The notes under the pieces: model-generated
Database searches by the model: none
What the model saw: only the letters and a program-made list of their open reading frames with translations
What the model was told of the DNA's origin: nothing
In this document: one piece after another, positions 1 through 4,828 of the stretch
Layout: every line of letters begins with the position of its first letter
Numbering within the stretch: position 1 is the first letter of the stretch
Source: Deltaproteobacteria bacterium
GTDB taxonomy: Bacteria > Myxococcota_A > Polyangia > Polyangiales > Houyiibacteriaceae
Direction of reading: 5' to 3'
Assembly: GCA_003647035.1 (NCBI GenBank)
Contig: QMMB01000258.1
Span: forward strand, 1-5,334
Length of the DNA: 5,334 nt
Translations under genes and position numbers: made by a program

Positions 1-395
1 ATCATGTGCGCGACCACCTCCTGCACCATCAGCGAGGCGCCGGTGAGGTTGATCGCGATGACCAGGTCCCAGTCCTCTCTCGACATGCGCCGGATTTCGC
101 CAGTCCTGCGGCTCTTGCCGACCCATAGCCCGTCGCGGATGATCCCGGCGTTGTTGATCAGGCTGTTGAGCCCGCCCATTTGCTCCGCTGTCCACGGTAC
201 GAAGCTCGCGATGTCGTCCTGGTCGGCAACGTTGAGCTTTCGCCTGTGAATGCCGTCGGGGAGGGCGGCGAGGCCCTCCTCGTTGACGTCGCCCACGGCG
301 ACCTGAGCGCCGGCGGCGAGAAGCTGTTTGGCGAAGTGCTCTCCGAGTCCGGAAGCGCCGCCCGTGATGATGACTTTGAGTCGATCGAGCTCCAT
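1..395 (-). CDS. SDR family NAD(P)-dependent oxidoreductase, N-terminal part (runs off left edge)
   Basis: The frame starts at ATG (393-395) and stays open to the window edge, giving 131 residues with no stop; the C-terminal half, including the catalytic Ser-Tyr-Lys, lies outside. The start MELDRLKVIITGGASGLG carries the Rossmann glycine motif TGGASGLG (residues 11-18). Asp36 at the end of the second strand (AVGDVN) usually favours NAD(H) over NADP(H). NNAG is at 81-84 and the structural Asn of the fourth helix at 116 (AINLTG). About ten extra residues (GKSRRTGEIR) sit between NNAG and the helix, a hairpin insertion seen in some FabG-like or hydroxyacyl-CoA-dehydrogenase-like SDRs. The position that is usually Asp in the adenine-binding DV motif is Asn55. 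A good ribosome site precedes the start. It lies 49 bases after the membrane-protein gene with no terminator between, so it is probably the third gene of an operon. The substrate cannot be told; a 3-oxo/3-hydroxyacyl substrate is a guess from family resemblance. Confidence 0.9.
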   Translation of the reverse strand, partial: MELDRLKVIITGGASGLGEHFAKQLLAAGAQVAVGDVNEEGLAALPDGIHRRKLNVADQDDIASFVPWTAEQMGGLNSLINNAGIIRDGLWVGKSRRTGEIRRMSREDWDLVIAINLTGASLMVQEVVAHM

Positions 396-402
396 AGGGG
401 GG

Positions 403-408
403 CTTCCT
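403..408 (-). promoter_or_regulatory. Ribosome binding site AGGAAG for the partial SDR
   Basis: AGGAAG on the minus strand ends 7 bases before the ATG at 393-395. This supports that start and shows independent ribosome entry for the last visible gene of the leftward operon. Confidence 0.6.
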
Positions 409-444
409 ACCCGGTCAGGTGGGCGCAGCGCAAGCCGGTGGCAA

Positions 445-1281
445 CTAGAACGTGCCGCCAAACGAAATGCCAGCGCCTTGCCTCGAAACCGACGGGGCGA
501 CGCCCCACTGAAACTCGTGTCCCGGCATCGGCTTTTTTCGCGCCTTGTAGTCCTGCCACGCCTCCTCGGTCGGGGTATCGCGAAACGATGCCGCAAACGT
601 GGCCGTGCCGATCGCAAAGAACAAGCCGCCGATGACGTAGCCCGAAACGCGGTCGGCTCCAGTCATGCTGTCGGGAATGGGCGTGAACGCGAGGACCAGG
701 ACGCCGGCTAGGGCATGGGTAAGGCCGCCCCAGCGCACCAACAGGCGTTCGCCCTGACGGATTTCTTGGGAGGCTTGTAGCTCGCCTTCGAAGTGGGCTA
801 GCTCGACTTCGGTGATGCCGTCGTGGCGCGCTTGTTCCCATCGGGCGAACCGACGCTTCTCATGTGGGATGCGGGTCGCGGCGAAGATCCCGAGGGTGAG
901 ATCCGCCATCCCGAGCGTCATGAACATCACGCCGAGGCCGCGCGAGTACTGGCTCCCGGGATCGTTTTCGATGAGGCGCCAAGCACCGAGGCCGAGCAAT
1001 GTCGTGCCTCCCATGATGCCCGCGGCAGCGCCGAACTTCTCCTCCCTGATCGTCTCCTGCATGGCCCGCTCCAGCAGCCCGTCCAAGAGCTCTGCGTTGT
1101 AGGCAACCGCATCAGGGCCGAGGAGTTGGGGCTCCTCGGTGATCACCTCAGCCGCCACTGGAGCATCGCCCTCGGCAGTCTCTGACGGCTCATGGATGGC
1201 GTCCTGCGCGCTGGCCGGGGTCGCGGGCACGCCTGCCCAAAGCAGCGTGAGTGTCAAAAGCCGGGTGGAGGTGGGTCGCAT
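445..1281 (-). CDS. Exported four-helix membrane protein with internal duplication, function unknown
   Basis: This protein of 278 residues is not recognised as a named family. The start MRPTSTRLLTLTLLWAG has a signal-peptide look, with a likely cut after PASA (about residue 25). An acidic Ala/Glu/Pro linker follows (about 26-60). There are two helix pairs: hydrophobic segments near 83-101 and 114-136, then 183-200 and 212-232. The pairs look duplicated with an offset of 94-97 residues: QE-IR (75/172), GG-T (91/184), FAA (133/229) and W-AR (148/242) recur in order. The C-terminus is Gly-rich and ends in Phe (GAGISFGGTF), like the last strand of outer-membrane proteins, although the rest looks helical. 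I chose ATG 1281; an in-frame TTG at 1323 directly abuts the SDR stop and would add 14 polar residues before the signal peptide. Neither start has a clear ribosome site, so translation may depend on reading of the upstream SDR. A role in the cell envelope is inference only. Confidence 0.8.
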   Translation of the reverse strand: MRPTSTRLLTLTLLWAGVPATPASAQDAIHEPSETAEGDAPVAAEVITEEPQLLGPDAVAYNAELLDGLLERAMQETIREEKFGAAAGIMGGTTLLGLGAWRLIENDPGSQYSRGLGVMFMTLGMADLTLGIFAATRIPHEKRRFARWEQARHDGITEVELAHFEGELQASQEIRQGERLLVRWGGLTHALAGVLVLAFTPIPDSMTGADRVSGYVIGGLFFAIGTATFAASFRDTPTEEAWQDYKARKKPMPGHEFQWGVAPSVSRQGAGISFGGTF

Positions 1282-1323
1282 GGGCGTCGGCGGTGGATAG
1301 CAGCGTCGATCTTCGGTGGCCAA

Positions 1324-2151
1324 TCAGCGCCCGTTGCGACCTTTTGTGAACTTCTGGTGGGCCCTCGCCATCGAGTCGTAGAAGCGTTGCGGCGACGTGC
1401 GCTTGAGGCGCCACGCCACCCGGCCGTCCCGCATCGGTTGCACGTACAGCTTCCCGTCCCGCACCGCGTCGATGGCGCCCTTGGCGACCTCCGGGGCTTG
1501 TACCTTGGACCGTTCCATCCACCGGATAATTTGGGCGTCCTCTTTGTCCGTGCTGGCGCCTCGCCCCGCTTCGACGATGTTCGTGCGGAAGAAAGTCGGG
1601 CAAAGCACCGCGACGCGAATGCCTTCGGGTTTGTATTCGGCGAATAGCGTCTCGCTGAGCGACACGACCCCTGCCTTCGTGACGTTGTAGGCAGACATGG
1701 CGGGCGGAGCCAGGAGGCCCGCCGCCGACGCCACATTCAGAATGTAGCCACGCCCTTGCGCTTTCATTTTCGGAATAGCCGCCTGACAACCGTAGATCAC
1801 ACCCCAAAGATTGATGTCGACCGCCCAGCGCCAATCTTCGATCGAGATCTGCTCGAAGGGTCCGCCCACCGCGACGCCGGCGTTGTTGGCGATGAAATCG
1901 ATGCCGCCGAGCCGCTTCTCGGTTTCATCGATGAGGTCGAACACCGCCTCGCGGTCCGTGACGTCGCATTGCACGGCCTCCGCCGTCGCGCCCTGCTGGC
2001 GGACTAGCTCGGCGGTTTCTTCGGCTGCCGCCACGTTGATGTCGGAGACGACGAGGGAAGCGCTGCGTTTGGCGAGGTCGAGAGCCAACGCGCGGCCGAG
2101 GCCGCTACCGGCTCCCGTGACGACCGCTCGTAGTGGTTGGGGGAACGACAT
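1324..2151 (-). CDS. Classical SDR family oxidoreductase, complete; candidate alkyl/acyl-DHAP reductase
   Basis: This 275-residue protein has the normal length of a classical short-chain dehydrogenase and every hallmark of the fold. TGAGSGLG (12-19) binds the dinucleotide and Asp37 (VSDIN) suggests NAD(H). DV is at 63-64, NNAG at 89-92 and the structural Asn at 114 (DINLWG). The catalytic triad is Ser142, Tyr155 and Lys159 (SAYNVTKAG). The usual PG after the sixth strand is CPTFFRT here. The C-terminus is basic. The frame is open for 248 more residues upstream, but that part lies antisense to the flavoenzyme gene and lacks SDR features, so ATG 2151 is the start; its ribosome site is weak. The gene is divergent from the AgpS-like gene 78 bases away. 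Known acyl/alkyl-DHAP reductases of fungi and animals (Ayr1, PexRAP/DHRS7B) are also SDRs, so reduction of the neighbour's ketone product is a reasonable inference, not proof. The NADPH use of those enzymes fits Asp37 poorly. Confidence 0.93.
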   Translation of the reverse strand: MSFPQPLRAVVTGAGSGLGRALALDLAKRSASLVVSDINVAAAEETAELVRQQGATAEAVQCDVTDREAVFDLIDETEKRLGGIDFIANNAGVAVGGPFEQISIEDWRWAVDINLWGVIYGCQAAIPKMKAQGRGYILNVASAAGLLAPPAMSAYNVTKAGVVSLSETLFAEYKPEGIRVAVLCPTFFRTNIVEAGRGASTDKEDAQIIRWMERSKVQAPEVAKGAIDAVRDGKLYVQPMRDGRVAWRLKRTSPQRFYDSMARAHQKFTKGRNGR

Positions 2152-2229
2152 GGCGGGAGAGAAGCCCCGATCGAGGGATCCGTCAAGGTGCTTGCAAGAA
2201 GGCACACCGATGTTGGAAGGTCCTCTTCT
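2152..2229. promoter_or_regulatory. Divergent intergenic region, likely holding both promoters
   Basis: This 78-base gap separates the starts of two divergent genes, so promoters for both the leftward SDR operon and the rightward flavoenzyme gene are expected here. I found no convincing -35/-10 pair. The only symmetric element is the 8-base palindrome CTTGCAAG at 2191-2198, flanked by GTGC (2188-2191) and GCAC (2202-2205). It could be an operator half or chance. Confidence 0.35.
2215..2220 (+). promoter_or_regulatory. Ribosome binding site GGAAGG for the AgpS-like gene
   Basis: GGAAGG ends 9 bases before ATG 2230. It decides between this start and the in-frame TTG at 2137, which would add 31 residues without homology and overlap the divergent SDR start. 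Confidence 0.65.
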
Positions 2230-3840
2230 ATGACCGACACACGAAAGCAGAGCTTCTGGGGCTGGGGCTGGGAAGACAAGTTTCCCGACGCGGCGACGCG
2301 GAAGGCCACGGGTCAGCACGCGCAGATGATGGTGGGCTTTGCGCCCGAGCGCTGCGACGAACCTCCGTCGCTCGAATCGATCGAGCTCCGCGCGGCTCGG
2401 ACGAGGGTGCCGTCGGTCCTCGCGGGCTTCGTGACCGACCAGAAGGAAGCTCGGGTGCGGCACACGTATGGCAAGAGCTATCGCGACATCCTTCGGGGCT
2501 TTCGGGGCGACTTTTCTCCGGCTCCCGACCTCGTCGCAACACCACGAAACGAAGACGATATCGCTGCGGTGCTCGACTGGGCGAGCGATGGGGGGGTCGC
2601 GGTCATCCCGTTCGGTGGCGGAACGAGCGTGGTCGGTGGCGTCGAGGGCGATGTCGACGATCGATACGGCGCGGTGCTGAGCCTGGACCTCGCGCACCTC
2701 GATCGCGTGGTCGAGGTCGAGCGAAGCTCCCTGTCGGCGCGGATTCAAGCGGGCGCGACCGGGCCCGGATTGGAACGCCAGCTGGCGGAGCACGGGCTCA
2801 CCCTGCGCCACTTCCCGCAGTCCTTCGAGTTCTCGACCCTCGGAGGTTGGGTGGCCACGCGCGCCGGTGGACACTTCGCCACCGTGTACACGCACATCGA
2901 CGACCTCGTGCAGTCCACGCGCGCCATCACGCCCAAAGGCGTGTGGGAGTCACGGCGACTTCCGGGCTCTGGCGCTGGGCCGAGCCCCGATCGGCTCATG
3001 GTGGGCTCCGAGGGCATCTTTGGCGTCATCACCGAGGCTTGGATGCGAGTGCGGCCGCGGCCGGTGTTTCGCGCCAGCGCGACGGCGCACTTCGGGGACT
3101 ACGGTCGCGCGGTGGAGGCGGTGAGGGTGCTCTCGCAAGCCGGTCTCTATCCCAGCAATTGCCGGCTGCTCGACAAGCGGGAGGCTGCCCTCAACGCCGT
3201 CACGATGGACGGGGCCCATGTGCTCGTGGTCGCCTTCGAGTCTGCAGACCACCCGGTTCGGGCTTGGATGGAGCGCGCGCTCGAGCTCGTAGCCGACCAT
3301 GGGGGCACCTGTCCCAAAGGGGCGGTGTACCGCGAGGACGGGGAGCGCAGTGGAGGTGACGACGGCGCGGGAGCCTGGCGGGACGCTTTCATCGACGCGC
3401 CCTATCTGTTGAACATCATGGCCAGCATGGGGGTCGTCGTGGACACCTTCGAGACCGCATGCACTTGGGACAACTTCGAGCGCTTGCATGCCGGTGTCAT
3501 TCGTGAGGTTCGCCAAGCGATGCACGACGCGTGCGGCGCGGGCTTCATCAGTTGCCGCTTCACGCACGTGTATCCCGATGGACCGGCGCCGTACTTCACC
3601 TTCATTGCGCCCGGGCGGTACGGCGCAGAGCTCGATCAGTGGATGACGATCAAGAAAGCCGCCTCGGACGCCGTCATCGCGCACGGTGGCACCATCACCC
3701 ATCACCACGCCGTCGGGCGCGTGCACCGGCCGTGGTACGAGCAGCAACGGCCGGCGTTGTTCGGAGACGCATTGCGCGCCGTGAAGGGCGCGCTCGATCC
3801 GGGTGGAGTGATGAATCCGGGCGTGCTGATCCAACCCTAG
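2230..3840 (+). CDS. FAD-linked oxidase/transferase, alkyl-dihydroxyacetonephosphate synthase (AgpS)-like
   Basis: This 536-residue protein matches bacterial AgpS-type enzymes in length and order. Known members swap the acyl chain of acyl-DHAP for a fatty alcohol, making the ether bond of ether lipids without net redox change. The N-terminus (WGWGWEDKFPD) is typical. The FAD domain has the pyrophosphate loop PFGGGTSVVGG (127-137), HFPQSFEFSTLGGWVATRAGG-type sequence (195-214) and GSEGIFGVITE (259-269). The substrate cap and C-terminal part have FETACTWDN (407-415), SCRFTHVYPDG (441-451), Tyr455 aligned with the catalytic Tyr of the mammalian enzyme (Tyr578, from memory), THHHAVG (490-496) aligned with its His triad, and LDPGGVMNPG (522-531). 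The YxRD Arg found in relatives is Leu394 here (YLLN, 392-395). No membrane segment is seen. The gene is divergent from an SDR and convergent with the low-complexity exported protein gene, with a terminator between. It could be a paralogue acting on another substrate; the fold and FAD binding are sure, the exact reaction is not. Confidence 0.9.
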   Translation: MTDTRKQSFWGWGWEDKFPDAATRKATGQHAQMMVGFAPERCDEPPSLESIELRAARTRVPSVLAGFVTDQKEARVRHTYGKSYRDILRGFRGDFSPAPDLVATPRNEDDIAAVLDWASDGGVAVIPFGGGTSVVGGVEGDVDDRYGAVLSLDLAHLDRVVEVERSSLSARIQAGATGPGLERQLAEHGLTLRHFPQSFEFSTLGGWVATRAGGHFATVYTHIDDLVQSTRAITPKGVWESRRLPGSGAGPSPDRLMVGSEGIFGVITEAWMRVRPRPVFRASATAHFGDYGRAVEAVRVLSQAGLYPSNCRLLDKREAALNAVTMDGAHVLVVAFESADHPVRAWMERALELVADHGGTCPKGAVYREDGERSGGDDGAGAWRDAFIDAPYLLNIMASMGVVVDTFETACTWDNFERLHAGVIREVRQAMHDACGAGFISCRFTHVYPDGPAPYFTFIAPGRYGAELDQWMTIKKAASDAVIAHGGTITHHHAVGRVHRPWYEQQRPALFGDALRAVKGALDPGGVMNPGVLIQP

Positions 3841-3866
3841 TCCGCGCACCCGTCTTAAACGAAAAA

Positions 3867-3884
3867 GGCGCCCCGTAGGGCGCC
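3867..3884 (-). terminator. Rho-independent terminator between convergent genes
   Basis: A perfect 7-base stem GGCGCCC/GGGCGCC closes a four-base loop (CGTA). On the minus strand it is followed directly by TTTTT and then CGTTT, a good U-tract, so it ends the low-complexity gene whose stop is 28 bases before it. On the plus strand the run after the stem is only CCTCCTGTTT, so it may also stop the flavoenzyme transcript, but less efficiently. Confidence 0.8.
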
Positions 3885-3911
3885 CCTCCTGTTTATGCAA
3901 CCGAGCGGTGG

Positions 3912-4340
3912 CTACTTCTTCTTGCCGTTGCCGTTGCCGTTGCCGTTGCTGCCACTGGTCCCGTTTTCATCGTCGACACACACGCCGCCTTCTGGGCACG
4001 ATTCGTCCGCCTCGCCGTTGGGCCCACCGTGGCCTTGGCTCGGATTGCTCGAGTCGACGCCGTCCGCGTTGTTGCCGTGACCATTGTTGTCGTGACCGTT
4101 TCCGTTGCCGGAGCTGCCACTGTCGCCGCCACCGGAGCTGTCGCTGTCACCGCTGTCGCCGCCGCTATCGTTCGATTCGTTTTCCCAATCACCGGCTTCG
4201 GCCGCGGTTCCGCGCACCATATTGCCGAGATCATCGGAGAGGATGTACGACGCAAATGGGCTCGCGTCGGCCTCTACAAGCCCCCACAGGCTCACAGTCG
4301 CCACCAGCACGACCCCTAAAGTCCAACGTTTTGAATCCAT
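3912..4340 (-). CDS. Small exported Gly/Asn/Ser/Asp-rich low-complexity protein, function unknown
   Basis: This 142-residue protein belongs to no family I recognise. The start MDSKRWTLGVVLVATVSLWG is a signal peptide, with probable cleavage after ADA (residue 26). A short ordinary stretch (27-56) is followed by an acidic Ser/Gly/Asp run (57-77), an Asn/Gly/His run (78-93), one possible disulfide loop CPEGGVC (115-121), an Asp/Glu patch, and a tail of Asn-Gly repeats ending in three Lys. Most of the mature protein should be disordered and strongly acidic, with a basic tip. The in-frame ATG at 4358 is rejected because the promoter places the transcript start there; ATG 4340 has AAAGGGG eight bases upstream. 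The gene is monocistronic, with its own promoter and terminator. A role in matrix, surface or metal (Asp-rich) binding is only a guess. The signal peptide, expression signals and the minus-strand stop make a real gene likely despite the repetitive code. Confidence 0.78.
   Translation of the reverse strand: MDSKRWTLGVVLVATVSLWGLVEADASPFASYILSDDLGNMVRGTAAEAGDWENESNDSGGDSGDSDSSGGGDSGSSGNGNGHDNNGHGNNADGVDSSNPSQGHGGPNGEADESCPEGGVCVDDENGTSGSNGNGNGNGKKK
3922..3948. repeat. Hexanucleotide tandem repeat (TTGCCG, 4.5 copies)
   Basis: Four exact copies of TTGCCG plus TTG lie inside the 3' end of the low-complexity gene. On the coding strand they read as alternating Gly and Asn codons, so gain or loss of units changes protein length without a frameshift. 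Confidence 0.85.
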
Positions 4341-4348
4341 TTCACATG

Positions 4349-4355
4349 CCCCTTT
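4349..4355 (-). promoter_or_regulatory. Ribosome binding site AAAGGGG for the low-complexity exported protein
   Basis: AAAGGGG on the minus strand ends 8 bases before ATG 4340. It decides that start over the ATG at 4358, which has no such site and coincides with the expected transcript start. Confidence 0.65.
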
Positions 4356-4363
4356 CATATTCT

Positions 4364-4391
4364 AGTATAGGAATAAATTTACAGTCCTCAA
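4364..4391 (-). promoter_or_regulatory. Sigma-70-like promoter for the low-complexity exported protein
   Basis: On the minus strand, TTGAGG (4386-4391) and TATACT (4364-4369) are separated by 16 bases in an AT-rich island that stands out from the GC-rich surroundings. The -10 matches the consensus TATAAT in five of six positions and the -35 matches TTGACA in four. Transcription would begin near 4356-4358, giving a leader of about 16-18 bases that carries the ribosome site. The promoter lies between the pilin stop and this gene, so the gene can be expressed apart from the pilin operon. Confidence 0.65.
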
Positions 4392-4417
4392 GTGGGGTAT
4401 GTTACCAACTGTGCACT

Positions 4418-4828
4418 TTATCGCGGATTGCTCGCGGCGATGATGTCCGGGAACAGGTCTCCGTCGATATTTCCGGTCGCGATCACGTACCAGGACCTCG
4501 GCCCGTCGTCTTGAAGGATCCGGTAGTTGTATGTGTGCCCCTGAATCTCGGTCGGCGATATCTTCGCGCCACGTTCGATGTTGAAGCCGAGCGCGCTGAA
4601 CGTCCCAGCGTACCTGCCGTGCGTGAGCAGGTACTCGCGCTGAGACGCAGCGATCGCACGGAACGCCATGATCGTCTGGGGCCGCCGCGCGCGGGCTATG
4701 TACTTGCCGTACGCGTTGAATCCCAGGCCTCCGAGCACGCTCATAATCAAGACGACGATCATCATGTCCACGAGGGTGTAGCCAGCCTGGCGTCGACGCT
4801 TGCTTCGTGCGTGAGCTCTCTTCTTCAT
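4418..4828 (-). CDS. Type IV pilin-like / pseudopilin protein with prepilin cleavage site
   Basis: This 136-residue protein starts with a very basic 16-residue leader ending in Gly (MKKRAHARSKRRRQAG), followed by YTLVDMMIVVLIMSVLGG, the hydrophobic N-terminal helix of type IV pilins and type II secretion pseudopilins. Prepilin peptidase should cut after Gly16 at the inner membrane, leaving 120 residues with N-terminal Tyr. Mature position 5 is Asp (residue 21) rather than the usual Glu. The small globular part ends with ATGNIDGDLFPD (117-128), like the GNID/GDLDGD tail region of many delta-proteobacterial pilin-like proteins. The longer open frame upstream lacks pilin features; ATG 4828 has GGAG 7 bases before it. 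It overlaps the stop of the upstream membrane-protein gene by four bases (ATGA), so the two are probably translated together. It may be a minor or specialised pilin; major pilin is less likely given Asp5 and no visible pilus assembly genes. Confidence 0.85.
   Translation of the reverse strand: MKKRAHARSKRRRQAGYTLVDMMIVVLIMSVLGGLGFNAYGKYIARARRPQTIMAFRAIAASQREYLLTHGRYAGTFSALGFNIERGAKISPTEIQGHTYNYRILQDDGPRSWYVIATGNIDGDLFPDIIAASNPR

Noticed and set aside
1282..1323. TTG start at 1323 for the four-helix membrane protein
   Set aside because: It would place 14 polar residues before a normal signal peptide and has no well-spaced ribosome site; kept only as an alternative.
1190..1834. 214-residue minus-strand open frame across the SDR and membrane-protein genes
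   Set aside because: Out-of-frame shadow that spans the junction of two real genes and lacks motifs.
2152..2895. Upstream extension of the SDR open frame (248 more residues on the minus strand)
   Set aside because: It runs antisense to the AgpS-like gene, is rich in Arg, Pro and His as expected from GC-rich antisense code, and the SDR fold begins exactly at the ATG at 2151.
2133..3359. 408-residue plus-strand open frame overlapping the AgpS-like gene in another frame
   Set aside because: Arg/Gly-rich translation with no recognisable motif; the overlapping frame carries full FAD and His-triad motifs.
2950..3900. 316-residue minus-strand open frame opposite the AgpS-like gene
   Set aside because: Antisense shadow of a well-supported gene; no domain features, and it would run through the terminator hairpin.
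4341..4358. ATG at 4358 as start of the low-complexity protein
   Set aside because: The predicted transcript begins at about this base and no ribosome site precedes it; ATG 4340 has one.
4392..4417. Possible terminator or riboswitch after the pilin-like gene
   Set aside because: Only a 5-base AAGTG/CACTT pairing over a long loop and a 4-base GGTA/TACC hairpin are present, with no U-tract; too small for a known riboswitch.
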